This document shows, piece after piece, positions 8,733 to 17,289 of a stretch of DNA of 64,000 bases (the stretch's first letter is position 1; each line of letters starts with the position of its first letter). Both the position numbers and the translations under genes were made by a program. The DNA is taken from the NCBI RefSeq assembly GCF_000444875.1, contig NC_021985.1:620001-684000 (forward strand), read 5' to 3'. A model generated the notes under the pieces. The model did not search any database. It saw nothing but the letters and a program-made list of their open reading frames with translations, and was not told the origin of the DNA. This DNA comes from Streptomyces collinus Tu 365 (lineage in GTDB: Bacteria > Actinomycetota > Actinomycetes > Streptomycetales > Streptomycetaceae).

Positions 8733-8758
8733 GGCATGGTAACAGCTGTTACCATGCC
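8733..8758. promoter_or_regulatory. Perfect 26-bp palindrome at the toxin-antitoxin promoter
   Basis: Half-site GGCATGGTAACAG (8733-8745) is followed directly by its exact reverse complement (8746-8758). It ends four bases before the antitoxin ATG on the minus strand. This is very likely the autoregulatory operator of the module. Confidence 0.8.
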
Positions 8759-8801
8759 GCATGACGCCTCGGAGCGGCCGGGGCGGGGCGCCCGCCGGAT
8801 C

Positions 8802-9449
8802 CTAGGAGCGGATGTGCGTGTGGGCCTGCTCGATCCACCCCAGCACGGCCTTGGCATCGCAGCTCTCGGCGACGGACCGGGCCTCGTCGAGGTGGTGGAA
8901 CGCCGTTGAAGGATCCCCCGTTTCAGCCGCGAGGTAGGCCAGCGCCACCAGCCCGGCCGCTTCCCCGGGCTTGAAGCCGATCTCGCGGCGCAGGGTCACC
9001 GACTCGGTCAAGCGCTCGAGGGCCTGCTCGAAGTGGCCCGTGTTCTTGTCGGCGAAGCCCAGGTGGCGAATCGCGTAGGACATCGTCCTGCGGTCGTCGA
9101 CGGATTTCGCCAGCGCGTACGACCGCTCGAAGAACGGCCTGCCGACGGCGTCGTCGCCCTTGACCACCTGGTGCCAGCAGCCGACCCAGAACAACGCGTC
9201 CGCCTCACCGGACACGTCCCCCAGCCGCTTGTACAACTCGGCCGCGCGCTCGAACAACACGAGTTCCTGGCTGTTCTCTTCGCGGTCGTCGAGGAAGCGG
9301 ACGTGCAGCACCTTGGCGCGCGCCATGGAAAGCGGCGCCTCGACCGCGTCCAGAATGCCGTCGGACCTGTCCAGCGCGGACGCGTCCCCACCGAACATCG
9401 CCGCCTCGAACAGCTCGTCCGTGCGTTCGGTCCAGTCCTGCCCCTGCAT
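8802..9449 (-). CDS. Tetratricopeptide-repeat protein
   Basis: A 215-residue soluble all-helical protein built from TPR-like units: LFERAAELYKRLGDVSGEAD (about 65-84), FFERSYALAKSVDDRRTMSY, FEQALERLTESVTLRREIGF and TAFHHLDEARSVAESCDAKA. Such proteins act as protein-protein interaction scaffolds. No catalytic domain is present. It stands alone downstream of the toxin-antitoxin promoter on the opposite side and its partner is unknown. The 260-base gap to the next gene holds nothing I can identify. Confidence 0.7.
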   Translation of the reverse strand: MQGQDWTERTDELFEAAMFGGDASALDRSDGILDAVEAPLSMARAKVLHVRFLDDREENSQELVLFERAAELYKRLGDVSGEADALFWVGCWHQVVKGDDAVGRPFFERSYALAKSVDDRRTMSYAIRHLGFADKNTGHFEQALERLTESVTLRREIGFKPGEAAGLVALAYLAAETGDPSTAFHHLDEARSVAESCDAKAVLGWIEQAHTHIRS

Positions 9450-9709
9450 ACTCCAGCCCCTCCCCCGTCGGCCAACGGCATCGCCGAGGCTACCTCCGCA
9501 GCTCCGACGGAGGCGGTGGTTTTCGACCGGGGCTCGCTACCCGATCGTCGACGCACTCGCACTGCTCCGTCCGGGTGCATCCGTCATGCGATCGGCCGTG
9601 CCCGGACCGCTCACCGCCCCTCGTCCGGCCCTCACGCCACCAGGATGGTCGGTGACCGACGCGACGGCGCGAGCGGACCTACGCACACCCCTCGGGAGAC
9701 GGATCACCT

Positions 9710-11434
9710 GTGAGCATCCTCAACGAACCTCCGGGCTCCGCGGCAGTCGAGGACGCGTATGCCGACGAGCTGCCCCTCAGGCGCAGGCAGCCCGGCAACG
9801 TCGTGGTGAAGTGGCTGACGACCACCGACCACAAGACGATCGGGACGCTGTATCTGACGACGTCGTTCCTCTTCTTCCTGTTCGGCGGCGTCATGGCGCT
9901 CGTGATCCGTGCCGAGCTGGCCCGCCCCGGCCTGCAGATCGTCTCCAAGGAGCAGTACAACCAGCTGTTCACGATGCACGGCACCGTGATGCTGCTGATG
10001 TTCGCCACCCCGCTGTTCGCCGGCTTCACCAACTGGATCATGCCGCTGCAGATCGGCGCCCCCGACGTCGCCTTCCCCCGGCTGAACATGTTCGCCTACT
10101 GGCTCTACCTGTTCGGCTCGACCATCGCGGTGGGCGGCTTCTTCACCCCGCAGGGCGCCGCCGACTTCGGCTGGTTCGCCTACTCGCCGCTCTCCGACGC
10201 CATCCGCTCCCCCGGTGTCGGCTCCGACCTGTGGATCATGGGTCTGGCGTTCTCCGGGTTCGGCACCATCCTCGGCGCGGTCAACTTCATCACCACGATC
10301 ATCTGCATGCGCGCACCCGGCATGACCATGTTCCGCATGCCGATCTTCGTGTGGAACGTGCTGCTGACCGCGGTCCTGGTCCTGCTGGCCTTCCCCGTCC
10401 TGGCCGCCGCACTGTTCGCCCTGGAGGCGGACCGCAAGTTCGGCGCCCATGTCTTCGACGCGGCCAACGGCGGCGCCCTGCTGTGGCAACACCTCTTCTG
10501 GTTCTTCGGCCACCCAGAGGTCTACATCATCGCCCTGCCGTTCTTCGGCATCGTCTCCGAGATCATCCCGGTCTTCTCCCGCAAACCGATGTTCGGCTAC
10601 ATGGGCCTGATCGCCGCGACCATCTCCATCGCCGGCCTGTCCGCGACCGTATGGGCCCACCACATGTACGTCACCGGCGGTGTGCTGCTGCCGTTCTTCT
10701 CCTTCATGACGTTCCTCATCGCCGTACCCACCGGCGTGAAGTTCTTCAACTGGATCGGCACCATGTGGAAGGGCTCCCTGTCCTTCGAAACACCCATGCT
10801 CTGGGCCGCCGGCTTCCTGGTCACATTCCTGTTCGGCGGCCTCACCGGCGTCATCCTCGCCTCACCCCCCATGGACTTCCACGTCTCCGACTCGTACTTC
10901 GTCGTCGCCCACTTCCACTACGTCGTCTTCGGCACGGTCGTCTTCGCCATGTTCGCCGGATTCCACTTCTGGTGGCCCAAGATGACCGGCAAAATGCTCG
11001 ACGAACGCCTCGGCAAGATGACCTTCTGGACCCTGTTCGTCGGCTTCCACGGCACCTTCCTCGTCCAGCACTGGCTCGGCGCCGAAGGCATGCCCCGCCG
11101 CTACGCCGACTACCTCGCCGCCGACGGCTTCACCACCCTCAACACCATCTCCAGCATCAGCTCCTTCCTCCTCGGCCTGTCGATGCTCCCCTTCCTCTAC
11201 AACGTCTGGAAGACCGCCCGCTACGCCAAGCCGGTCGGCGTCGACGACCCATGGGGCTACGGCCGCTCGCTGGAATGGGCGACCTCCTGCCCACCACCCC
11301 GCCACAACTTCCTCACCCTGCCCCGGATCCGCAGCGAATCCCCCGCCTTCGACCTCCACCACCCCGAGATCGCCATGAACGAACACGAAGGCCACCTTGC
11401 GGCCGGCGCCCCGAATTCCCCGGGGCCCCGATGA
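9710..11434 (+). CDS. ctaD: Cytochrome c oxidase subunit I (orphan copy)
   Basis: A 574-residue catalytic subunit of aa3-type cytochrome c oxidase: twelve membrane helices carrying heme a, heme a3 and CuB. Visible ligands and motifs are [11 protein letters not shown] (low-spin heme His), [13 protein letters not shown] (CuB His cross-linked to Tyr), WAHHMYVTG (two CuB His) and [10 protein letters not shown] (heme a3 and heme a His). GTG start. No subunit II, III or IV genes are nearby, so it is a second copy outside the usual cta cluster. It overlaps the next gene by ATGA. It probably assembles with subunits encoded elsewhere. Confidence 0.95.
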   Translation: MSILNEPPGSAAVEDAYADELPLRRRQPGNVVVKWLTTTDHKTIGTLYLTTSFLFFLFGGVMALVIRAELARPGLQIVSKEQYNQLFTMHGTVMLLMFATPLFAGFTNWIMPLQIGAPDVAFPRLNMFAYWLYLFGSTIAVGGFFTPQGAADFGWFAYSPLSDAIRSPGVGSDLWIMGLAFSGFGTILGAVNFITTIICMRAPGMTMFRMPIFVWNVLLTAVLVLLAFPVLAAALFALEADRKFGAHVFDAANGGALLWQHLFWFFGHPEVYIIALPFFGIVSEIIPVFSRKPMFGYMGLIAATISIAGLSATVWAHHMYVTGGVLLPFFSFMTFLIAVPTGVKFFNWIGTMWKGSLSFETPMLWAAGFLVTFLFGGLTGVILASPPMDFHVSDSYFVVAHFHYVVFGTVVFAMFAGFHFWWPKMTGKMLDERLGKMTFWTLFVGFHGTFLVQHWLGAEGMPRRYADYLAADGFTTLNTISSISSFLLGLSMLPFLYNVWKTARYAKPVGVDDPWGYGRSLEWATSCPPPRHNFLTLPRIRSESPAFDLHHPEIAMNEHEGHLAAGAPNSPGPR

Positions 11435-11838
11435 ACGGCCGAAATCCGTATCCCGGCCACCACCCGTCGGAGCCCGGCCCCGAGAAGGCCGGCCCACCTC
11501 ATCCGAACGCGGGGAAGGTCCTCAGCAACCAGGTCGAGGGCTATCTCCTCTGGCAGGCCAGGATCACCGAATCCGAACGGCGGGCCCGCGAGTTCACGGC
11601 GCCCCTGGACTGGCTGACCACATCCCAACGGGTCGCCGTCGAAGAGGCCTACACCGCCGACAGCCTCCGACGCGCCCGCACCGACCTCGAACACATCGCC
11701 GGCCGCTGCACCCAGATCCGCGCCGAGTACGAACACCGCTACCGGCAGCTGCGCCGCCGTTGCCTGGCCTGGACCCTCGGCATCGGCACCGCCCTCACGA
11801 CGGTCAGCACCGCCCTCGCTCTCCTCCGCGGCCACTGA
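11431..11838 (+). CDS. Small membrane-anchored protein coupled to ctaD
   Basis: A 135-residue protein whose ATG overlaps the ctaD stop (ATGA), so it is translationally coupled. The N-terminus is Pro/Gly/His-rich. A long charged helix follows (about 30-110) with many Glu/Arg heptads, suggesting a coiled coil. One C-terminal transmembrane helix ends the protein ([20 protein letters not shown], about 112-131). No family was recognised. Position suggests an accessory or assembly factor for this orphan oxidase subunit; that is inference only. Confidence 0.75.
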   Translation: MNGRNPYPGHHPSEPGPEKAGPPHPNAGKVLSNQVEGYLLWQARITESERRAREFTAPLDWLTTSQRVAVEEAYTADSLRRARTDLEHIAGRCTQIRAEYEHRYRQLRRRCLAWTLGIGTALTTVSTALALLRGH

Positions 11839-11879
11839 GGTCCTGGCAACGGGGTGATCCGCGGCGTGCGCCGAGCCGG

Positions 11880-12443
11880 TCAGCGCGTCACGCGGTGACG
11901 GAGGTAGACGACTCCGGAGCCGAAGGAGCGCGTTTCGACGAGTTCGAGGTCCACCCGGCGCTCGTGCCGGGGGAACAACGGGATGCCGCCGCCGACGAGT
12001 ACCGGGTAGACCCTGATCCGGTACTCGTCGATCAGCCCCGCCGCGGCCGCCTCGGCGGCGAGAGTCGCGCCGCCGATCGCGATGTCGCCATCCCCCGGCT
12101 CGGCCCGCAACCGCTCGATCTCCTCCACCAGCCCGCCGGAGGCCAGCCGTGCGTTGCCCTGGACCGCCTGCAGCGTGGTGGAGAACACCACCTTGGGGAG
12201 CGACTTCCAGATCGCGGCGAACTCGCGGGTCGAGAAGCCCATGGACGGGACTTGGTCGACGGTCTCCCAGTACAGCATCGTCTCGTACAGCCGTCGCCCC
12301 AACAGGTGGACGCCGAGCCGGCGCACCTCGTCCGTGGCGAGACGGAAGACCTCCTCGTCGGGCGCCGACCAGTTGAAGCCGCCGTCCGGCCCGACGATGT
12401 AGCCGTCGAGTGAGACGCTCATCGAACATTTCACGCTGCGCAT
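11880..12443 (-). CDS. RibD C-terminal (dihydrofolate reductase-like) protein
   Basis: A 187-residue soluble protein of the RibD_C/dihydrofolate-reductase-like fold, NADPH-binding. It opens with VKCSMSVSLDGYIVGPDGGF, then LLGRRLYETMLYW, GGATLAAEAAAAGLIDEYRI and VLVGGGIPLF, all typical. This is a stand-alone family (YyaP/YwjB-like) without the deaminase domain of RibD, so a role in riboflavin synthesis is unlikely. The start is ATG 12443, at the conserved N-terminus; longer frames upstream are non-coding. Substrate unknown. Confidence 0.85.
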   Translation of the reverse strand: MRSVKCSMSVSLDGYIVGPDGGFNWSAPDEEVFRLATDEVRRLGVHLLGRRLYETMLYWETVDQVPSMGFSTREFAAIWKSLPKVVFSTTLQAVQGNARLASGGLVEEIERLRAEPGDGDIAIGGATLAAEAAAAGLIDEYRIRVYPVLVGGGIPLFPRHERRVDLELVETRSFGSGVVYLRHRVTR

Positions 12444-12596
12444 CGCGAGTCCCCTTGGGTGACGGGTACGGGTTCGACAGTACGACCGCCGGACACCACA
12501 GGACTCATCGCGGCGCGCGGAATCTTCTGTGCGCCGCTCGGGTGAACTACGGAAGCGACGCGAACCCGCGCGACGCGTCCGGGCGTCGTGACGTGC

Positions 12597-12800
12597 ATGG
12601 AAGTGATCAACGAGGTTCACGTGTCGGAGCCGGGTCGGATCGTCGTCGACATCACGGCCGCCGACGACCAGACCGCATTCGCCTTCATCGCCGCCCTCGC
12701 CGCGCTGTGGGCGACGACCGCCGTGGAACGCATGAACCGCGCTCCCGGACAGTTCGGCGTCCGGCTGCGCTGCAGTCTGGACATGCGACAGCGCCCATAG
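12597..12800 (+). CDS. Small DUF6207-like protein
   Basis: A 67-residue acidic protein with the pattern HVSEPGRIVVDITAADDQTA, then AALWATTAVERM, then GVRLRCSLDMRQ. It matches my memory of the Streptomyces family DUF6207: a conserved SEPG start, an alpha helix containing W-A-T, and an RLRC-LDLRQ end. The role is unknown. ATG 12597 is preferred; a GTG at 12588 is possible. It is isolated, with a hairpin downstream. Confidence 0.65.
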   Translation: MEVINEVHVSEPGRIVVDITAADDQTAFAFIAALAALWATTAVERMNRAPGQFGVRLRCSLDMRQRP

Positions 12801-12831
12801 GCGCGAGCCGGGTACCTCGGCAGCCCGCCCA

Positions 12832-12883
12832 CGAGCCCTGTCCCTGCGCGGCCGGTTGCCGACCGCCGCGGGAACAGGGCTCG
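12832..12883 (+). terminator. Long hairpin after the DUF6207-like gene
   Basis: Outer stem CGAGCCCTGT (12832-12841) pairs perfectly with ACAGGGCTCG (12874-12883), and inner GC-rich segments also pair. Likely a terminator. The DNA from here to 12969 holds nothing else I can support. Confidence 0.5.
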
Positions 12884-12969
12884 CCCGGTGACGGGGCCGG
12901 TGACCTCGCTGAGGGGCTCCTCGCCCGTGTCGACAGCGGGGCGGCGAGCGCTCCGGGCGTTCGGGGCGG

Positions 12970-13080
12970 TCAGTGGTGCGGGGACGGCGAGCGGGCGTGC
13001 CCCGCCGGTCGTTCACGCAGAACGGCGCCGCTCCAGCGGCCGTAGGTGTTCCACCAGTTACGCAGCCGGTCGCGAATCAT
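12970..13080 (-). CDS. Possible 36-residue peptide with strong ribosome site
   Basis: Short reading frame starting MIRDRLRNWWNTYGRWSGAV and ending in a basic, His/Pro-rich tail. The ATG at 13080 is preceded by AAGGAG with about eight bases of spacing, one of the better ribosome sites in the window. The peptide is amphipathic, rich in Trp and Arg. It lies divergent to the ion-channel gene. No family recognised; it could be chance, so confidence is moderate. Confidence 0.4.
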   Translation of the reverse strand: MIRDRLRNWWNTYGRWSGAVLRERPAGHARSPSPHH

Positions 13081-13279
13081 GGTCTTTCTCCTTCGCCTCA
13101 GGGCATTCGGGGAAATGCCTCGGTGTCGTCCAGACTCCGGAAAGCACCGGGCCTCACGCATCGCCCGATCGGCCCACGGGCCGGAGGACGCCGGTGGTCC
13201 GCTGCCGGCTCCGCGAATTCGGGATTCCCACGTGGGTGTCATCCCGAAGACCGTCGGTACGCTCAGCTACTTTGAGGCC

Positions 13280-14344
13280 ATGGGAAAGTCCGCCCGTCCA
13301 TGCTGTGGCCGCCGCTTTTCCCAGCGGATCCGCGGAATCCGCGAAGGCGCGTGGAGAAGCCGGGTGCGGGGGCGACTGGCCGTCCTTCTGCTGTCCACCG
13401 TCGCGCTGACGGCCCTTTCGGCGCTCTCGGTCTCCCCGGCCGCTGCCGCGCCCACGTGCCGTGTCGGCGCGTACGTCACCGATCTGTACGGTCTGGACGT
13501 CTCCCCGCGGACCGTCAACGCCGACTTCTGGCTGTGGAGCGTGTGCCCGAGTGCCACGCTCTACGCCACCCGCCGTCTGGAGTTCGTGAACGCCACGTCG
13601 GTCACCCAGAGCGACAGGTCCGTGGAGAAGGTGGGCAACGAGTACTGGTCCCAGGTGAAGGTGTCCGGCACGTTCCGCCAGCAGTTCGATCTCAGTGAAT
13701 ACCCGTTCGACCGCCAGGACGTCCGGATCCAGGTGGAGGACTCGGAATTCAATTCGTCCCAGTTCGCCTACACGGCCGACACCGCGAACTCAGGCTACGA
13801 CCACGCCATCAGCCTCGGAGGCTTCAAGATCAAGGACTTCGGGGTCCGAGTGGTCACCCACACCTACCGGACCTCTTTCGGCGATCCCCGCATCACGCAC
13901 GGGAAGAACAGCGAGTACAGCCAGTTCGTCATCGCGCTGAAGCTCGAGCGTGACGACCTGGCCGGTTTCATCCGGCAGGCCTGGCCCGCCTACGTCGGAT
14001 TCCTGATCTCCTTCATCTCCTACTGGATCTGGGCCCCCGAGTTCCTCACCGTCCTCGGCGCGCGTTTCGGCATTCTCGGCGCCTCCCTCTTCAGCGTCGT
14101 CGTCAGCATGCGCGCCGTCAGCCTCACCGGCACCTCCTTCGGCGTCACCCTCGTGGACCAGATCCACCTGGCCACCCTCCTCTACACGCTGGTCGGCGTC
14201 GGCTGCACGACGTACATCCTGTGGAGCTGGTCCAGGACCGAGAGGAGAGCGTTGGTACGGCGCACCAACACGGTCGTGGCCGTCACCACCACCGTGATGT
14301 ACCTCGTCGCCAACGCGGTCAGCATCGGGTTCGCGGTGACCTGA
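13280..14344 (+). CDS. Pentameric ligand-gated ion channel homologue (Cys-loop superfamily)
   Basis: A 354-residue membrane protein with the architecture of prokaryotic pentameric ligand-gated channels. A secretory signal (LAVLLLSTVALTALSAL, cut near AAA-APTC) is followed by a beta-rich extracellular domain: CRVGAYVTDLYGLDVSPRTV, NADFWLWSVC, and the superfamily hallmark LSEYPFDRQDVRIQVED at about 141-157. Four transmembrane helices follow: about 230-250 (GFLISFISYWIWA), 255-283, 290-312 and 326-350. ATG 13280 gives a long basic leader; an internal GTG near 13349 is an alternative start. The ligand and ion are unknown. Such channels are patchily distributed in bacteria. Confidence 0.75.
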   Translation: MGKSARPCCGRRFSQRIRGIREGAWRSRVRGRLAVLLLSTVALTALSALSVSPAAAAPTCRVGAYVTDLYGLDVSPRTVNADFWLWSVCPSATLYATRRLEFVNATSVTQSDRSVEKVGNEYWSQVKVSGTFRQQFDLSEYPFDRQDVRIQVEDSEFNSSQFAYTADTANSGYDHAISLGGFKIKDFGVRVVTHTYRTSFGDPRITHGKNSEYSQFVIALKLERDDLAGFIRQAWPAYVGFLISFISYWIWAPEFLTVLGARFGILGASLFSVVVSMRAVSLTGTSFGVTLVDQIHLATLLYTLVGVGCTTYILWSWSRTERRALVRRTNTVVAVTTTVMYLVANAVSIGFAVT

Positions 14345-14401
14345 GCACCGGCGCGCCGGCTCGGCGGTGCGGAGGGCGGGCGCTTCGTCGGTCCGCCCGC
14401 G

Positions 14402-15880
14402 TCAGGCGTCCGGCGAGGCGGCCACCCTGATCGTGTCCAGGCCCCGATCGGTGGCGTCGGGCAGGTTCATGCCCGCTCGGCTGCCGGTGGTCAGGTAGCG
14501 CAGCACCGGTTCGGTGAGGCGTTCGCCGGGCAGCACGGCGGGGATGCCCGGCGGGTAAGGGGTGATCATTTCGGCCGCGACACGGCCCACCGCCTCGTCG
14601 AGCGGTACGTGCTCCGCCGGCCCGAAGAAGGCGTCCCGGGGCAGCCGGGCCTGCTCCATCCGCAGGTCGTCCGACGTGGGCAGGTCCACCCGCGGGCCGT
14701 GTGCCATGCCGGCGGCGGCCTGCGCCAGGGCCTTCAGGGCACCGACCAACTCGGCGACCGTGCCGGGGTCGTCCCCATGCGTGATCTGGGCGCTGACGCG
14801 GCGGTGGTCCACCAGGTGCGCGTCGAGTCCGCGATGGGCGCGCAGCCAGTCGGCGGCCTGGTACCCGGTGATGTCCAGGGCCGAGACGTCCATGATCACC
14901 GGTAGCGGGTCGAAGTCGTCCGCTCGCCCTGGTCCGCAGAAGTCGTCGCGGTCGTTGACGTGCAGGCCGTCGATCTCCTCGATGGCGGACCGGGCCTCGG
15001 CCGCGAGGTCGATCGCGGTGCCCATGAGCTCGGGGCCGCGCAGGGCCATCTGACGGCGCCAGCCGTCCAGTCCCGCGTAGATCAGGACGGAGGGGCTGGT
15101 GGTGCTCAGCAGATCGGACCGTGTCTTCAGCAGCTCCGGCGGTACGAGGTCGCCCTGGAGGTGGAAGACGGAACCCTGTTCCAGGCCGCTGCCCATCTTG
15201 TGGATGCTGGTGACGCAGATGTCGGCGCCCGCGTCCATCGCCCACGACGGCAGGGCCGGGTGGAAGGGCAGATGGGCGCCCCATGCCTCGTCGACGATCA
15301 GCGGCAGACCGCGCCGGTGGCAGACGTCGGCGACCGAGCGCAGGTCGGCGCAGGCGCCGTACGGCGTCGGGCTGGTGATCAGCGCCCCCTTGGCCTCCGG
15401 ATGCGCCTGGAAGGCCGCCTCGAAGTCGGCCGCCGTCGGCGGGTGGGCGAGGGAGCGCTCCGCGTCCCAGCGGGGCTCGACCCAGACGGGCTCGATCCCG
15501 GCCAGTACCAGCCCCGACACGACCGACTTGTGGGCGTCCCTGCCGATCAGCAGCTTCTCGTGCGGTCCGGCGACCGCCAGCATCGCCGCCTTGACCGACA
15601 GCGAACTGCCGCATGTCGTGAAGAAGGTGTGCTCGGCGTGGACGGCGTCCGCCATCAACCGCTCGGCCCGTTCCAGCACCCGCCCACGGGTGAGCCGGTC
15701 GTCCAGGCCGCCCGAGGCCAGCACGTCGCCGAGGAAGACGGCGTCCCCTAGCACCTCCCGCACCGCGGGATCGGCGCCGCGGGCCTGCTTGTGCCCGGGC
15801 GGCGTGAAGGGCAGCTGCCCGCTGCGACGGTACTCGACGAGTGCTTCCAGAACGGGTGCTCGGGTGTGGTCGACAGCCAT
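14402..15880 (-). CDS. Orn/Lys/Arg decarboxylase family PLP enzyme
   Basis: A 492-residue fold-type I PLP enzyme. The N-terminal motif PFTPPGHKQARGADPAVREV is typical of the family. FFTTCGSSLSVKAAML binds the cofactor phosphate, IVDEAWGAHLPFHP holds the Asp that contacts the pyridine nitrogen, and CVTSIHKMGSGLEQGSV carries the Schiff-base Lys (about 228). The C-terminal domain ends with PYPPGIPAVLPGE. It would decarboxylate a basic amino acid to a polyamine or agmatine. ATG 15880 is preferred over an upstream ATG at 15931, which adds 17 unconserved residues. It stands alone. Confidence 0.9.
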   Translation of the reverse strand: MAVDHTRAPVLEALVEYRRSGQLPFTPPGHKQARGADPAVREVLGDAVFLGDVLASGGLDDRLTRGRVLERAERLMADAVHAEHTFFTTCGSSLSVKAAMLAVAGPHEKLLIGRDAHKSVVSGLVLAGIEPVWVEPRWDAERSLAHPPTAADFEAAFQAHPEAKGALITSPTPYGACADLRSVADVCHRRGLPLIVDEAWGAHLPFHPALPSWAMDAGADICVTSIHKMGSGLEQGSVFHLQGDLVPPELLKTRSDLLSTTSPSVLIYAGLDGWRRQMALRGPELMGTAIDLAAEARSAIEEIDGLHVNDRDDFCGPGRADDFDPLPVIMDVSALDITGYQAADWLRAHRGLDAHLVDHRRVSAQITHGDDPGTVAELVGALKALAQAAAGMAHGPRVDLPTSDDLRMEQARLPRDAFFGPAEHVPLDEAVGRVAAEMITPYPPGIPAVLPGERLTEPVLRYLTTGSRAGMNLPDATDRGLDTIRVAASPDA

Positions 15881-16092
15881 GGCGGCACTGGTTCCCGTCT
15901 GCGGTGTGTTCAAGCAGCGCCGCGGCGGCACACCTCACCGGAGTCCAACCCGGGCCCTTCGCCGCGCCACGCCGTCCGCTGAGGCGGACAGGCGGCGGCG
16001 CCTCGGGTAGAACGATGTCGGCTCCTGCTGCAAAGGGAGCCGGAGCGGGCCCGAGGCAAGGGGCGCTCCCGGCATGAACGAAGGATCGATCG

Positions 16093-16296
16093 ATGGCCAG
16101 CGGCACCGTGAAGTGGTTCAACTCCGAGAAGGGATACGGCTTCATCGCCCAGGACGGAGGCGGCCCGGACGTCTTCGCGCACTACTCCGAGATCCAGGGC
16201 AACGGCTACCGGGAGCTCAACGAGGGCGAGCACGTCACCTTCGAGATCGGGCAGGGACAGAGGGGACCGCAGGCTCAGAACATCGTGCGCGGTTGA
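16093..16296 (+). CDS. Cold-shock protein, CspA family
   Basis: A 67-residue single cold-shock domain. The RNA-binding motifs are intact: [18 protein letters not shown] (RNP1, about 4-21) and DVFAHYSEI (RNP2, about 28-36). It binds single-stranded RNA/DNA and acts as an RNA chaperone. Start: ATG after AAGGA at about 16081. A short hairpin (GGCTCC/GGAGCC, about 16020-16041) sits in the presumed leader and could influence translation. Full length for the family. Confidence 0.95.
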   Translation: MASGTVKWFNSEKGYGFIAQDGGGPDVFAHYSEIQGNGYRELNEGEHVTFEIGQGQRGPQAQNIVRG

Positions 16297-16311
16297 GCGT
16301 CTGTGAGCATC

Positions 16312-16349
16312 TCCGCGGGGGCGTCCGCAAGTGCGGCCGCCCCCGCGGA
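16312..16349 (+). terminator. Terminator after cold-shock gene
   Basis: Perfect 12-bp stem, TCCGCGGGGGCG at 16312-16323 pairing with 16338-16349, loop 14 bases, 16 bases after the stop codon. Confidence 0.7.
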
Positions 16350-16519
16350 CGCGTCGGGGCCGGGCCACGTCGGCGACCGCGACCGTGTGCGCGGATGTCA
16401 CGGCCCGGCGCTCTGTACGGGTGACACCGTCCGTGTCGCAGTGGTTCTGGAGTGCGATGGTGCGACATTTTGGACGCAAGGAATTCGTATCTCCTATTCA
16501 CCGCACGAAAGGACTGTCC

Positions 16520-17113
16520 GTGAAACGAGCCGGCGTCTACACCATGCTTTCCTTCGCCGCCGCCATGACGCTGACCGGCACCGCAGCAGGTCAGGCGTCC
16601 GCGCATTCCCCCCGCGACGCCGCGCTCCCCATCGCGGGCCCCGTTATTATTAATAACGGCTTTTACGGGGATATCACCAACACGGGGAAGGGCAACACCA
16701 ATAATATTCATATTGGAGACGGCCCGAACGGAACACAGGGCGGGGCCGGGATCACCCAGGGCGGAACCGGCAACGTGAACAGCGCCCTGCTGGGCGGCAC
16801 GAAGAACACCCAGGGCGGCGCCCAGGGCGGCACCGGCAACGTCCAGGGCGGAACCCAGGGCGGCGCCCACAACACCGACACCCAGGGCGGGACCCAGGGC
16901 GGCACCAACAACACCCAGGGCGGCACGCAGAGCGGGACCCGCAACACGCAGGGCGGCGCCCAGAGCGGCACGGGCAACACGCAGGGCGCCGTCACCGGCG
17001 CGACGCAGACCGGCGCCAAGGACACCGCGGAGGACATCGCCTACACGGCGGACCGCATCATCGCCGACACGTTCAGGACGGTCAACGAGCAGCTGACGAC
17101 GCCGCTGCCGTAG
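16520..17113 (+). CDS. Secreted NTQGG-repeat protein, copy 1
   Basis: A 197-residue exported protein. GTG 16520 follows GAAAGGA. A Sec signal peptide (VKRAGVYTMLSFAAAMTLTG, cleavage near QASA-HS) precedes an Asn-rich segment (PVIINNGFYGDITNTGKG) and then about ten irregular repeats of NTQGG with QGGT, SGT and TGN between (about 75-160). It ends in a charged helical tail (TAEDIAYTADRIIADTFRTV). The repeats are rich in Gly, Asn, Gln and Thr with no Cys. A shorter protein with the same repeat unit lies at 22983. Function unknown; the composition recalls beta-solenoid or amyloid-forming surface proteins. Confidence 0.8.
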   Translation: MKRAGVYTMLSFAAAMTLTGTAAGQASAHSPRDAALPIAGPVIINNGFYGDITNTGKGNTNNIHIGDGPNGTQGGAGITQGGTGNVNSALLGGTKNTQGGAQGGTGNVQGGTQGGAHNTDTQGGTQGGTNNTQGGTQSGTRNTQGGAQSGTGNTQGAVTGATQTGAKDTAEDIAYTADRIIADTFRTVNEQLTTPLP

Positions 17114-17127
17114 CGCGCGCACTCCCC

Positions 17128-17160
17128 AGGGGCCGCCGGAGCGTGAGCTTCCGGCGGCCC
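17128..17160 (+). terminator. Terminator after NTQGG-repeat gene 1
   Basis: Perfect 12-bp stem GGGGCCGCCGGA (17128-17139) with its complement (17149-17160), 9-base loop, 14 bases after the stop. Confidence 0.75.
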
Positions 17161-17289
17161 CCTCGTGTTTCCCGGCCACGGGGCACCGGCCTGCTCGCGG
17201 CCGGCGGGCGGGAGCACCAGTCGCGCAGCCGCGTGGCGGGGCTCGGTGCGGCCGGGCAACTCTCCCAGCAGTCCGCTACGTTGGCCGCC

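Noticed and set aside
9160..11838. An 892-codon frame overlapping ctaD in another phase
   Set aside because: Arg/Pro/His-rich shadow of ctaD; the membrane helices and heme ligands are in the 9710 frame. Only its end beyond 11431 is real, as the separate 135-residue gene.
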